In this document: in pieces, positions 1 to 8,925 of the stretch
Numbering within the stretch: the stretch's first letter is position 1
How the letters are laid out: each line of letters starts with the position of its first letter
Assembly: GCA_033344895.1 (NCBI GenBank)
Contig: JAWPMN010000001.1
Location: 4,038,001-4,102,000 of the forward strand
Length of the DNA stretch: 64,000 bases
Direction: 5' to 3'
Source: Alphaproteobacteria bacterium
GTDB lineage: Bacteria; Pseudomonadota; Alphaproteobacteria; UBA8366; Aestuariispiraceae
The notes under the pieces: model-generated
Seen by the model: only the letters and a program-made list of their open reading frames with translations
Database searches by the model: none
What the model was told of the DNA's origin: nothing
Program-made: the position numbers and the translations under genes

Positions 1-498
1 CCCCGCCGCTTCCGCATCGCCCTGATAGGCCAACATCAGCGCATGACTGTCGATGATCCCTGTCGAAGGCGACAAAAGCGCCTTCGTGCAACGCAGGGCC
101 GGCTCCATCGCCCTCGCCTCCTGACCCGATACCCAGACCAGGTCATCCGCGCCGACCACACCATTGGCACGGGCCTTTTCCAGGATTTCATTCAGAACCG
201 GCTCTTCCTCTGCGGAGGTGGCGACAATCAGCTTGCCGCAGCGACGGTGCGGCACACCGCGCGCCTCGCAGTATTCGTAGAGCCTTCTGCGGCCCTGGAC
301 GCACAGCTTCGCCTTCAAACTGCCCTGCGGATAGTAGATGCCGGCGTGAATCACTTCGCTGTTGCGGGAACTGGTTTCCGTGCCGATCGCATCGGCGCGT
401 TCGATCACGACCACGTCCCGTCCCGACTCGGCGAGAATCTTTGCACAGGCCAGACCGACCACGCCGGCGCCGATCACGACGGTTTCAACCTCATCCAT
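1..498 (-). CDS. FAD-dependent oxidoreductase, L-2-hydroxyglutarate oxidase-like (N-terminal part)
   Basis: The gene runs off the left edge, so only the first 166 residues are visible. The N-terminus carries the dinucleotide-binding motif [12 protein letters not shown], then [28 protein letters not shown] in two parts: an ERxxxxGTETS FAD-contact segment and an [13 protein letters not shown] block. That block is typical of the LhgO/DAO family, which oxidises 2-hydroxy acids or amine-like substrates with FAD. The ATG at 498 is the first Met before the Rossmann motif. It is divergent from metC, with about 100 bp between them. The substrate cannot be fixed from this part; LhgO-like is a family-level inference. 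Confidence 0.8.
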   Translation of the reverse strand, partial: MDEVETVVIGAGVVGLACAKILAESGRDVVVIERADAIGTETSSRNSEVIHAGIYYPQGSLKAKLCVQGRRRLYEYCEARGVPHRRCGKLIVATSAEEEPVLNEILEKARANGVVGADDLVWVSGQEARAMEPALRCTKALLSPSTGIIDSHALMLAYQGDAEAAG

Positions 499-598
499 TC
501 CGCTGTTCCCCGACCAGGATTTGCAATTCCGACGAAGGCGCATAGGCTGCTCGCCGACGGGTGCGACAACAAGCAGAAATCAAAGGGTGGATCGGCGC

Positions 599-1798
599 GT
601 GGACGAAAACAAGAAACATAACGACGATACGATCGCGGTGCATGCCGGACGGCGACCAATGGAAAATTTCGGCGTCGTCAATCCGCCCGTATACCACGCC
701 TCAACAATCCTGCACCCGACCGTCAAATCCTGGGAAGGACGCAAGGAAGGCACGGCCCACAAGGTCGGCCGGCACTCGGTCATGTACGGCCGGATGGGAA
801 CACCGACGCAGTTCGCACTGCGCGATGCGCTGACCGAGTTGGAAGGCGCAGCGGACACGGAGCTGCTGCCAAGTGGCATGTCCGCCTGTGCCCAGCCCTT
901 CATGGCGCTGGCGGCCCCGGGCGCTCATTTCCTGATCCCGGACAACGTCTATCTGCCGGTCCGATCCCTGGGCAGCGGATACCTGACCCAACTGGGCTGC
1001 GAGATCACATTCTACGACCCCGCCATCGGATCGGGAATTTCGGATCTGATCCGTCCGGAAACCAAGATGGTCTGGACCGAGGCGCCGGGCTCCCTGACAT
1101 TCGAAATGCCGGATCTGCGTGCGATCATTGCAGCAGCCAAGGAGAAAGGCGTTCTGACGGGAATCGACAACACCTGGGGCGCCGGATACTTCCTGAAACC
1201 GATTGCGTTGGGGATCGATTTCTCGGCACATGCCTTGACCAAGTATCCCTGCGGCCATTCCGACGCCATGCTGGGCAGCGTGTCCTGCGCCACGCAGGAA
1301 CTCTACGAGTTGATCCATCAGACGGTCATGTTCCAGGGCATCGGCGTTTCGCCCGACGATTGCTATCTGGTTCAGCGCGGTCTGCGCACCATGCCGACGC
1401 GGCTGATGCGTCACCATGAGAATGGCATTCGTATCGCCCAGTGGCTTGCCGAGCGGCCGGAGGTCGTTCGGGTCCTGCATCCGGCCCTGCCCGGCGATCC
1501 CGGCCACGAAATCTGGAAGCGTGATTTTACCGGCGCCTGTGGTCTGTTCGGTGCGGTGATCAAGGCACCGGACCGCGACCGACTTGTGGCGATGGTCGAA
1601 GGCTACGAGCTGTTCGGGATAGGCGCTTCCTGGGGAGGTTTCGAAAGCCTGTGCATCACCTCCTATCCGGAGAAAATCCGCACGGCGACCGACTGGCCGC
1701 AGGACGGTCAGGTGCTGCGCTATCATATCGGGCTGGAGGATCCGGAAGACCTGATCCGTGATCTGGAGCGCGGTTTCGATCGGCTTGCCGGAAAGTGA
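599..1798 (+). CDS. metC: cystathionine beta-lyase, PLP-dependent
   Basis: A 399-aa Cys/Met-metabolism PLP enzyme (fold type I) that cleaves cystathionine to homocysteine, pyruvate and ammonia. Visible signatures are VNPPVYHASTILHPT near the N-terminus, the SGMSA substrate/PLP loop, IDNTWGAGYF and the Schiff-base lysine in ALTKYPCGHSDAMLGS. No ATG sits before the conserved N-terminus. GTG at 599 (MDENKKHNDDTIAVHAG) is preceded by GGGTGG; an in-frame GTG at 587 is the alternative. The stop overlaps the GTG start of modA by 4 bp, so metC is apparently the first gene of the molybdate transport operon, an uncommon pairing. Confidence 0.88.
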   Translation: MDENKKHNDDTIAVHAGRRPMENFGVVNPPVYHASTILHPTVKSWEGRKEGTAHKVGRHSVMYGRMGTPTQFALRDALTELEGAADTELLPSGMSACAQPFMALAAPGAHFLIPDNVYLPVRSLGSGYLTQLGCEITFYDPAIGSGISDLIRPETKMVWTEAPGSLTFEMPDLRAIIAAAKEKGVLTGIDNTWGAGYFLKPIALGIDFSAHALTKYPCGHSDAMLGSVSCATQELYELIHQTVMFQGIGVSPDDCYLVQRGLRTMPTRLMRHHENGIRIAQWLAERPEVVRVLHPALPGDPGHEIWKRDFTGACGLFGAVIKAPDRDRLVAMVEGYELFGIGASWGGFESLCITSYPEKIRTATDWPQDGQVLRYHIGLEDPEDLIRDLERGFDRLAGK

Positions 1799-2553
1799 AG
1801 CTATTCGGCCTGCGCATCTTTCTGGGGATCGTCGCCCTGGTCGCGGGGGCATCGACTTTCCCGACCGAAGGCCAGACCCAGGACCGTGTGCGGGTCTTTG
1901 CAGCGGCAAGCCTGGCGGAGCCGCTGGCCGCGATCCTGTCGGAAATCGACGGCGCGGACGGTGTCTTCGCCTCCAGCGGCACCCTGGCGCGCCAGATCGT
2001 CGCCGGCGCCCCCGCGGACATCTTCATCAGCGCCCATAGCCAATGGACCGACTACCTGACCTCGGAAAGTGCCGTTGAACAGAAGGACGTATCGATTTTT
2101 CTGCGCAATGCGCTGGTACTGATCGGCGGGGCTGACGAACCGAAGATCGAGGGTTTCGATGAATCCATTGTGCCGCTTCTCATGGAGCGTCGCCTGGCGA
2201 TTGGCGATCCGGATCATGTCCCAGCCGGTTTCTATGCCCGTCAGGCCCTGATGGCCGGGGGGCTATGGGACTCTCTGGAGCGATCGGCCGTTCGCGCCTC
2301 TTCCGTTCGCGCTGCTCTGGCCTATGTGGAGCGCGGTGCCGTCGGGTATGGCATCGTCTATGCCTCGGATGCAGCCGCGTCCCGCGCGTCGCTGCAACTG
2401 GCGATCCCTACCCATCTGCACGATCCGATCGTCTACACCATCACCCTGCTTCGGGACACGCCGGCGGCCCGGGCGGTACTGGACACTTTGAAAGGAACCG
2501 ACTCGCAGGCTACGTTGAGCCGGTTCGGATTCACTCTAGCCCCTGCGGATTAG
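1795..2553 (+). CDS. modA: molybdate ABC transporter periplasmic binding protein ModA
   Basis: A 252-aa protein with a signal peptide (LRIFLGIVALVAGASTFP, cleavage around residue 25) followed by the ModA pattern VRVFAAASLAEPLAAIL, where the AAASL serine contacts the oxyanion. Next come FASSGTLARQI, GAPADIFISA and the hinge YGIVYASDA. It binds molybdate or tungstate in the periplasm and delivers it to ModBC. It starts at a GTG overlapping the metC stop by 4 bp and is followed 3 bp later by modB. The GTG start is chosen because the signal sequence begins directly after it. Confidence 0.93.
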   Translation: MKLFGLRIFLGIVALVAGASTFPTEGQTQDRVRVFAAASLAEPLAAILSEIDGADGVFASSGTLARQIVAGAPADIFISAHSQWTDYLTSESAVEQKDVSIFLRNALVLIGGADEPKIEGFDESIVPLLMERRLAIGDPDHVPAGFYARQALMAGGLWDSLERSAVRASSVRAALAYVERGAVGYGIVYASDAAASRASLQLAIPTHLHDPIVYTITLLRDTPAARAVLDTLKGTDSQATLSRFGFTLAPAD

Positions 2554-2556
2554 AAG

Positions 2557-3261
2557 ATGTTGAGCGCCTTCGAGACCGAAGCGCTGCTGCTGAGTCTGAA
2601 AGTCAGCGCGGTCGCGACACTTGGCGCCTTGCCGCTGGCCATGCTGCTTGCCTTCGTCCTGGCGCGGGGCCGGTTTCCATTGAAGTGGCTGTTGGACGGC
2701 ATCGTACATGCGCCACTTGTCGTTCCGCCCGTCGTTGTCGGTTACCTGCTGCTGATCACATTCAGTCCCAGCGGATGGATCGGCGGGCCGTTGCAGGACT
2801 GGTTCGGCTGGACACTTGCCTTTACCTGGCAGGGCGCGGCCGTTGCGGCCGCGGTCATGGCATTACCCCTGATGGTGCGCGCGGTCCGGCTGTCACTCGA
2901 ACAGATCGACTTCCGATTGGAGGACGCGGCAACCACGCTCGGCGCCACGCGGCTGGACTTGCTGACGTCCGTGACATTGCCCCTGATCGCCCCCGGCGTC
3001 GTCGTCGCCCTGGTCCTGGGCTTTGCGCGGGCTCTGGGCGAATTCGGCGCGACAATCACATTTGTCGCAAACATTCCGGGGGAGACCCGCACGTTACCGA
3101 TTGCCCTCTATTCGCTGGCTCAGACGCCGGGCGCCGAGTTGGAAGCAGGGCGACTTGCCCTGATTTCCGTTCTCGTTGCCGTGGCGGCACTGGTTGCATC
3201 CGAAGCCGTCGCCCGTCGGACGCGCCGCGCGATCGGAATGCAGGAAACGGCTTCGCGATGA
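2557..3261 (+). CDS. modB: molybdate ABC transporter permease ModB
   Basis: A 234-aa inner-membrane permease with about five hydrophobic spans. It carries the EAA cytoplasmic loop, FRLEDAATTLGATRLDLLTSVTLPLI, followed by ALGEFGATITFVANIPGETRTLPIAL, a segment highly characteristic of ModB. It forms the membrane channel for molybdate with ModC. ATG at 2557 follows the modA stop after 3 bp. Its own stop overlaps the modC start (ATGA), which implies translational coupling. Confidence 0.94.
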   Translation: MLSAFETEALLLSLKVSAVATLGALPLAMLLAFVLARGRFPLKWLLDGIVHAPLVVPPVVVGYLLLITFSPSGWIGGPLQDWFGWTLAFTWQGAAVAAAVMALPLMVRAVRLSLEQIDFRLEDAATTLGATRLDLLTSVTLPLIAPGVVVALVLGFARALGEFGATITFVANIPGETRTLPIALYSLAQTPGAELEAGRLALISVLVAVAALVASEAVARRTRRAIGMQETASR

Positions 3262-4355
3262 TTTTCGTGCGGGTCGCCAGTCGCATGGGAGACTTTTCTC
3301 TCAATGCCAGCCTCGCCGCAGAGGAGGATCAGCCGACGGTCGCATTGTTCGGCCGTTCCGGCTGTGGAAAGACATCGCTGGTCAATGCCGTCGCCGGCCT
3401 GCTGAAGCCCGATACCGGTCGCATCGAAATTGCTGGCGAGACCGTCCTGGATACGGAACGCGGCATCGACCTTCCCCCCAACAGGCGCCGGATCGGCTAC
3501 GTGTTCCAGGAGGGGCGGCTGTTTCCGCATCTCAACGTGCGCGCCAATCTGGACTACGGCCGAAGACGCAACGGCGATGGCAGTGTTTCCTTTGATCAGG
3601 CCGTTCAGCTGTTGGGCCTGGACCATCTGCTGACGCGGAAGCCCTTTGCGCTTTCAGGCGGCGAACGACAACGTGTCGCCATCGGCCGCGCCCTGCTGTC
3701 CAATCCCCGATTGCTGCTGATGGATGAGCCGCTGGCGTCCCTGGATTCCCATCGCAAGAACGAAATTCTGCCCTTCATCGCCCGCCTGAAGGATGAAGTC
3801 GGGATTCCGATCCTCTACGTCAGCCACGCGATGGAAGAGATCGCCCAACTGGCCGATGTCGTGGCCCTGATGGATGCCGGCCGCATCGTTGCGATGGATA
3901 CGGTGGAGCGGCTGACCGCGCGTCTGGACCTGCATCCCCTGACCGGGCGATACGAGGCCGGCGCATTCCTGACCGCACGGATCGCGGAGAAGAACGCGGC
4001 GACGGGGCTGATGCGTCTTGCAATCGCGGACAACGCCTTCCTGACCGTTCCGGCCGCGCCCTTCGCACTGGGCAACCAGATGAAACTGCGCATTCGGGCC
4101 CGCGACGTCAGCCTTTCCCTGACGGAACCCCAGGATATCAGTATACTGAACCGCTTACCCGGTCGTGTGGTCGAGGTGCGACCGGATGACGAAGGTCCCA
4201 TGGCAGAGGTTCTGGTGGATGTCGGGGCGCCGGTCTGGGCGCGCATAACCAAACTGTCCGCGCAGTCCCTGAAACTTGCACCGGGCAGTGAGATCTGGGT
4301 CCTGATAAAGACGGTTGCGATCGATCGGACATCCCCGGGGCGACAGAAAACCTGA
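3258..4355 (+). CDS. modC: molybdate ABC transporter ATPase ModC
   Basis: A 365-aa ATP-binding subunit. Walker A is FGRSGCGKTS (residues about 30-40), the Q-loop region is RIGYVFQEGRLFPHL, the signature is LSGGERQRVAIGRAL, Walker B is LLLMDEPLASLD, and the H-loop is VSHAMEE. The C-terminal 130 residues form a TOBE/Mop-like oxyanion-sensing domain (NRLPGRVVEVRPDD...). ATG 3258 overlaps the modB stop. The same frame is open for about 1 kb upstream, but that stretch is only a shadow of modA and modB. Confidence 0.94.
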   Translation: MIFVRVASRMGDFSLNASLAAEEDQPTVALFGRSGCGKTSLVNAVAGLLKPDTGRIEIAGETVLDTERGIDLPPNRRRIGYVFQEGRLFPHLNVRANLDYGRRRNGDGSVSFDQAVQLLGLDHLLTRKPFALSGGERQRVAIGRALLSNPRLLLMDEPLASLDSHRKNEILPFIARLKDEVGIPILYVSHAMEEIAQLADVVALMDAGRIVAMDTVERLTARLDLHPLTGRYEAGAFLTARIAEKNAATGLMRLAIADNAFLTVPAAPFALGNQMKLRIRARDVSLSLTEPQDISILNRLPGRVVEVRPDDEGPMAEVLVDVGAPVWARITKLSAQSLKLAPGSEIWVLIKTVAIDRTSPGRQKT

Positions 4356-4407
4356 CGGATGCGATGCGACGGTGGAATTGGCCCGTCGGGTCCCCATTTA
4401 GGCACGC

Positions 4408-5649
4408 ATGACAGACAAGACAGAAATCGACCATCCGATGTCTCCCGACCGACAGGCCGAGCTCCTGCTGGGCAGTACCGACGGCTGGCCCCTGGCCCCG
4501 GTTGTACGCTGGCTCATGGACGACGGCTGCAAGACCAATGATGCGTCGGTACTGATTTCAGGATTGAGCCAGACCCTTCTGGACGTCGGCGCCCCGGTCT
4601 GGCGCATCCGTCTCGCCTTCTGGACGATTCATCCGACCTTGGTCGCAGTGGCCCATCAATGGCTTCGAGGTCAGGGTACGGAAACCTATCAGGTTGCCCA
4701 TGGCATTTTCGACAGCCCCGATTACATCGGAAGCCCGGCGCAGGAGATCCGCGAAACCGGGCGCCCCGTCCGATATCGTCTGAAAGACGACCTGGACCCG
4801 GAGCGCCATCACTCGGTTCTGGTCGACCTCCGGAAAAAAGGCGGCACCGACTACTATGCCATTCCCATGAAGGCATTCAGCGGTCAGATCGATTCCTTTT
4901 TCGTAGCGACCGATCATCCGGATGGCTTCAGCGACGCGGACATTCAAAAATTCGATGCCTTGTGCCGCTATCTGTTACCGGTCATCGAGTCCATTTCACA
5001 GCATCGCCTGTCCGTCGCGCTTCTGGATACCTATGTCGGTGAACGGACCGGCCGCCGCGTGCTGGAGGGCAAGATCAAGCGTGGCGACGGGGAGGAAATC
5101 GATGCGGCGCTCTGGTTCAGCGACTTGCGCAATTTCACCCATCTGACCGAGACCCTCGAGCCAGTCGCGATGCTGGATGTCCTGAACACGTATTTCGAAT
5201 TCGTCTACAATGCCGTGCGGACCTATGACGGCGAGGTTCTCCGCTTCATCGGCGATGCGATGCTAATCGTCTTTCCCACGGACCGGGTGGGCGGTGCACG
5301 ACGCGCCTGCCAGAACGCCCTGGCCGCCGCCGAAGACGCCTTCAGCGGACTTGCCACGATGAACCATATGCGGCGCCGACGCGGTCAGCCGGAAATCCAG
5401 TTCGGTGTCGGATTGCATGTCGGCACGGTGGTCTACGGCAATGTCGGTGCACCAAGCAGGTTGGATTTCACGGTCATGGGGCCGGCCGTCAACCGGACAG
5501 CGCGGCTGGAAAGTCTGACCAAGGTGGCGAAGACGCCGTTGCTTGTTTCCGATCAGTTCGCAGGCCATCTCGACCGGAACTGCCGCCATGTCGGTGCCTA
5601 CGAGGTCAAGGGCATCGCGCAACCGATCGACGCCTATGCCATCGAATGA
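4408..5649 (+). CDS. class III adenylate/guanylate cyclase
   Basis: 413 aa. The C-terminal half (about 220-400) is a class III catalytic domain. The metal-binding aspartates sit in WFSDLRNFTHLTE and FIGDAMLIVFP, and the dimer-interface signature is GVGLHVGTVVYGNVGAPSRLDFTVMGPAVNRTARLE. The N-terminal half is a sensory-like region common in alphaproteobacterial cyclases, without a motif I can name. No membrane span is seen, so it is probably cytosolic. It makes cAMP or cGMP. It starts 52 bp after modC on the same strand. A cyclic-nucleotide-fold protein at 18384-18932 could be a receiver, but nothing in the sequence links them. Confidence 0.9.
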   Translation: MTDKTEIDHPMSPDRQAELLLGSTDGWPLAPVVRWLMDDGCKTNDASVLISGLSQTLLDVGAPVWRIRLAFWTIHPTLVAVAHQWLRGQGTETYQVAHGIFDSPDYIGSPAQEIRETGRPVRYRLKDDLDPERHHSVLVDLRKKGGTDYYAIPMKAFSGQIDSFFVATDHPDGFSDADIQKFDALCRYLLPVIESISQHRLSVALLDTYVGERTGRRVLEGKIKRGDGEEIDAALWFSDLRNFTHLTETLEPVAMLDVLNTYFEFVYNAVRTYDGEVLRFIGDAMLIVFPTDRVGGARRACQNALAAAEDAFSGLATMNHMRRRRGQPEIQFGVGLHVGTVVYGNVGAPSRLDFTVMGPAVNRTARLESLTKVAKTPLLVSDQFAGHLDRNCRHVGAYEVKGIAQPIDAYAIE

Positions 5650-5670
5650 CCGGATAACCGGACCGGGTTT

Positions 5671-7125
5671 CTAGCGGCTGAGACGGGCCAGTGCGGTCTT
5701 GGAGAGGAATGGCTCGTAACGCTTCCACTCGCCGCCGGCTGGAATGCCGGATTCCTCACCAAAGGCCTGGACCGCCTCCCCCGGGATGGTTCCGGGCAGC
5801 CCGAGGAACTCCATGACTTTCGACAGGGTGCTCTGCGGGTCCGACACGCGATCCTTGTCTTCGATCGTGAGCGTTCTTTCCGCCATCGTTTCCGCGCAGC
5901 CAGTCCAGTTCGTCTCGACGGAAACGTAAAGGTCGGCGGCACTCTCAAACCGTAGAAGGTAGGAGGAAATCGGCGTCAATTCGTATCCGCGCATGCTGGA
6001 CGCCAGGCAGGCCGCAACCGGGTCGCGGCGGAATCGGACGAAGCGAGCAGCCGGAAAGATTTCGGCAAGAAAACCGGCATAGGCGGCGGCAATGGGCATG
6101 TGATCGACCCGCAACTTCCGGCCCTGGCCCGGTTTCCCGAAATGGCGGTCATAGGCCTTGCGGCAATCTTCCACCAATCCGGGCGATAGTGGCTGCGGGA
6201 TGACAGGTGATCCAAATGCGGTTTGAATTGCCTTCTCGACGCTGAAACCGTCGTCGCGAAGCTGTACCGAAGGATGCCGACGCAGGACTGCTGCCAGTTG
6301 TTCCGTGCCGCTGTTGGGGAAGCCGATCAGAAAGACGAGATCCTCCCCCGGACCTTCCTTGGCATAAGGGAGTGCCCGTCCGGCATAGAACGCGCCGACG
6401 GATGCGAGATCGGCACGCTCGACGGAGGCCCGGTTCAGGGCATCCGGAAACAGGCTTTCCAAAGCCTGCCTTCCGGCGTCCGCTTCCTTGAGCGCATCTT
6501 CGGCGCGGCCAAGTTTGTCATAGGCCTCTGCCCTCGTGTAATGCACCATCTGTGCAATCCGGCGCCCGGCTCTTTCAAGGGCCAGCCCTTCCATAACGGA
6601 AATTGCTTCCTCCGCGCGCCCCTGCCGAACAAGCCCCTTCGCGGACACGGCCGCCAATCCAGGATGCTTCGGGAACCGCACCAGGGCATCGCTTGCCAGG
6701 GCTGCGCCCTGATCAGACATGCCGACCGACTCCAGCAAGGACGCCAGGGCAAAGACCGCCTGCGCATCGTTCGGGGCCAGTTCGATGCCCTTCTGGTAGT
6801 ACTCAATGGCCTTCTGCGGGGCGGACCGGCGATCAAGATTCCCGAGATTGACGTAGGGGGCAGAGAAGTCCGGCGCGGCCTGGATTGCCTTCAGCCAATG
6901 CCCACGGGCCATTTCCCGGTCTCCGCGCTGAATCGCGATCATGCCGAGTCCATTGATCGCGCCGGCATGCCCGGGAGCCTGCTTCAGCAGTTTGTTGAAT
7001 GCCGATTCCGCAGCTTCAACCTGGCCCGCCTGCAAAGCCACCAGGCCCGACCGGAACATCTTGTTCACGGCTTCCACCGTCTGTTCGTTCACTGCGTTGT
7101 TCATCCCGGCACCCGTCCACTGCAT
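5671..7125 (-). CDS. TPR-repeat sulfotransferase family protein
   Basis: 484 aa. Residues about 10-235 contain tandem TPRs (for example ALQAGQVEAAESAFNKLLKQAPGHAGAINGLGMIA). The C-terminal half resembles P-loop sulfotransferases: LIGFPNSGTEQL is the 5'-phosphosulfate loop and RFVRFRRDPVAACLASS the 3'-phosphate motif, both for PAPS binding. Family members may sulfate glycans or proteins; the acceptor here is unknown. Two in-frame starts are plausible, ATG 7125 and ATG 7104 (MNNAVNEQ); neither has a strong ribosome site. It is divergent from the LysR gene at 7345. Confidence 0.82.
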   Translation of the reverse strand: MQWTGAGMNNAVNEQTVEAVNKMFRSGLVALQAGQVEAAESAFNKLLKQAPGHAGAINGLGMIAIQRGDREMARGHWLKAIQAAPDFSAPYVNLGNLDRRSAPQKAIEYYQKGIELAPNDAQAVFALASLLESVGMSDQGAALASDALVRFPKHPGLAAVSAKGLVRQGRAEEAISVMEGLALERAGRRIAQMVHYTRAEAYDKLGRAEDALKEADAGRQALESLFPDALNRASVERADLASVGAFYAGRALPYAKEGPGEDLVFLIGFPNSGTEQLAAVLRRHPSVQLRDDGFSVEKAIQTAFGSPVIPQPLSPGLVEDCRKAYDRHFGKPGQGRKLRVDHMPIAAAYAGFLAEIFPAARFVRFRRDPVAACLASSMRGYELTPISSYLLRFESAADLYVSVETNWTGCAETMAERTLTIEDKDRVSDPQSTLSKVMEFLGLPGTIPGEAVQAFGEESGIPAGGEWKRYEPFLSKTALARLSR

Positions 7126-7344
7126 CTCTACTAAGCCCTAAGGCTGTACCTTCTTCGCCAGACCAAATCAAACAGGCTGGTGCCGCCAGAAGTCTCGCGC
7201 CTGACAAAAGCCGACCGCTCTAATGCGACGAACATCGAAGCCCTTTCCCCACCGAGCGCAGGCGCGAATGTTCCCGTTCTGCTTGGCACCCGCACATCAT
7301 TTCGTATTCTGTTCCTTCTACAACCGATCATTCAAAGATTCACT

Positions 7345-8271
7345 ATGACCAGGCAGTTTCCATCGCTATCGAGACTCCGCGCATTGATGACGGTCTGTTC
7401 AGCAGGTGGATTCACCGCCGCGGCGGAAGAACTGCTGCTGACCCAATCCGCCGTGAGCAATCAGATCAGGACACTGGAGGAAGAGGTCGGAACGCTTCTG
7501 ATCGAGAGAATTGGCAAATCGGTCCGCCCCACACGAGAGGGGGAACTGCTCATCGCGGCAGGACGTCGAATTTTCCGGGAGCTGGAGGATGTCTACGCCG
7601 AGATCGACGCCCGTCGAAACATCGTGACGGGCGAGATCAGTATCGGCGCCGGCGGGACCGTGAACACCTATCAACTTCCCCCGCTTCTGACGCAGATCAG
7701 TGAGGAATACCCCAACCTCAGCATCCGTATTCTGACCGGCAATACCGCGCCGCTGATCGACATGGTGCTGGATCTGGAACTCGACATCCTGATCGCGACC
7801 GGGCCGATTGCCCATCGGGCACTCGCGCAGCAGCAATTCATGAACGATCACTACGTCTGTATCACGCCCCCCGGCGAAACAAACCTTCCGAAGAGAATCC
7901 GCCCGCAGGACCTGACCGATAAACGTTTGATCCTGTACGAGAAATCCGGCGCTAGTCGCGATCTGCAGGATGAATGGCTGGAATCCGCCCCGATCGATCC
8001 CCTGAACATTCACGAAATCGGCAGTGCAGAAGCACAAAAAACTTTCGTCAGGGCGAAATTCGGATGGTCGCTGATTTCCGAGATGGCGGTCCTGGAGGAT
8101 CATCGGCGCGGATTGCTGAACATTGTGCCGCTTTCCCCGCCGCTTGTCAGACCGCTCGTGGCGGTCTGGCGACGGGATCGTGAGGACATTCCGGCGATCA
8201 AGGCGGTCCGACATGTCTTTCAGCAGTTTTCTGAACGCCAGTTGGAGTCGGAAAGGATCATGACGGAATAG
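7345..8271 (+). CDS. LysR-family transcriptional regulator
   Basis: 308 aa. The N-terminal winged helix-turn-helix reads LSRLRALMTVCSAGGFTAAAEELLLTQSAVSNQIRTLEEEVG (about residues 5-47). A LysR effector-binding domain follows (GEISIGAGGTVNTYQLPPLL...). ATG 7345 is chosen because the HTH begins a few residues later; a longer in-frame extension back to 7180 has no family counterpart. The 220-240 bp upstream, shared with the divergent TPR-sulfotransferase, should hold both promoters. It may control that gene or the acetyltransferase downstream; the effector is unknown. Confidence 0.9.
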   Translation: MTRQFPSLSRLRALMTVCSAGGFTAAAEELLLTQSAVSNQIRTLEEEVGTLLIERIGKSVRPTREGELLIAAGRRIFRELEDVYAEIDARRNIVTGEISIGAGGTVNTYQLPPLLTQISEEYPNLSIRILTGNTAPLIDMVLDLELDILIATGPIAHRALAQQQFMNDHYVCITPPGETNLPKRIRPQDLTDKRLILYEKSGASRDLQDEWLESAPIDPLNIHEIGSAEAQKTFVRAKFGWSLISEMAVLEDHRRGLLNIVPLSPPLVRPLVAVWRRDREDIPAIKAVRHVFQQFSERQLESERIMTE

Positions 8272-8357
8272 TCGGAAATGCACTTGCGGTTGATCCCCCC
8301 GTTGACCTTTTGCTAACGAAATTATCCGACTTTCGGATCGAGCAAGAGGGAGAGGAC

Positions 8358-8897
8358 GTGTCGATCCAATCAATCAACCCGCAGGGCGCCTACAGTATTC
8401 GCGACGCCATTTTTGAGGACCAAACCCGCATCCTCGAAATCTATGCGGAAGGCATCCAGTCCGGCGACGCAACGTTCACCGCAGAGATTCCGACCTGGGA
8501 AGAATGGGACGGAACCTACCTTCCAGACTGCCGCATGGTCGCGGAACAGCATGGCGACGTCATCGGCTGGGCCGCGTTGAAGCCGGCCTCTCCCCGACCG
8601 GTCTATCGCGGCGTTACCGACCTGAGCATCTATGTCGACGCCTCGGTTCGGAGTCGCGGAATCGGGCGACGCTTGCTTGAAGCCCTCATCAGAACGTCGG
8701 AAGCCCAAGGCGTCTGGACGATCCGGGCCCATATGTTCCCCGAGAACGACATCAGCATCCGATTGCATCACTCGACCGGGTTTCGAACCATTGGAACCTG
8801 CGAACGCGCCGGAAAAATGGAAATCGGTCCGCGTCGAGGGATGTGGCGGGACGTCGTCCTGATGGAGCGACGCAGTATCCTAGTCGGCATCGACTGA
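8358..8897 (+). CDS. GNAT N-acetyltransferase, phosphinothricin/methionine sulfone type
   Basis: 179 aa. A single GNAT domain of the Pat/MnaT (YncA) family: IRDAIFEDQTRILEIYAEGIQSGDATFT near the N-terminus, motif A VDASVRSRGIGRRLLEALI for acetyl-CoA binding, then HMFPENDISIRLHHSTGFRTIGT and a C-terminal WRDVVLMERR. Relatives acetylate phosphinothricin, methionine sulfoximine or sulfone. GTG 8358 has a strong AGGGAGAGGA ribosome site immediately upstream. It lies 86 bp after the LysR gene on the same strand. Confidence 0.88.
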   Translation: MSIQSINPQGAYSIRDAIFEDQTRILEIYAEGIQSGDATFTAEIPTWEEWDGTYLPDCRMVAEQHGDVIGWAALKPASPRPVYRGVTDLSIYVDASVRSRGIGRRLLEALIRTSEAQGVWTIRAHMFPENDISIRLHHSTGFRTIGTCERAGKMEIGPRRGMWRDVVLMERRSILVGID

Positions 8898-8925
8898 GGC
8901 CGAAGCAACGGGCTGGTTGCGAAGT

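Noticed and set aside
2265-3257. In-frame extension upstream of modC
   Set aside because: It overlaps modA and modB completely and its translation lacks ABC features; the ATG at 3258 gives a normal-length ModC.
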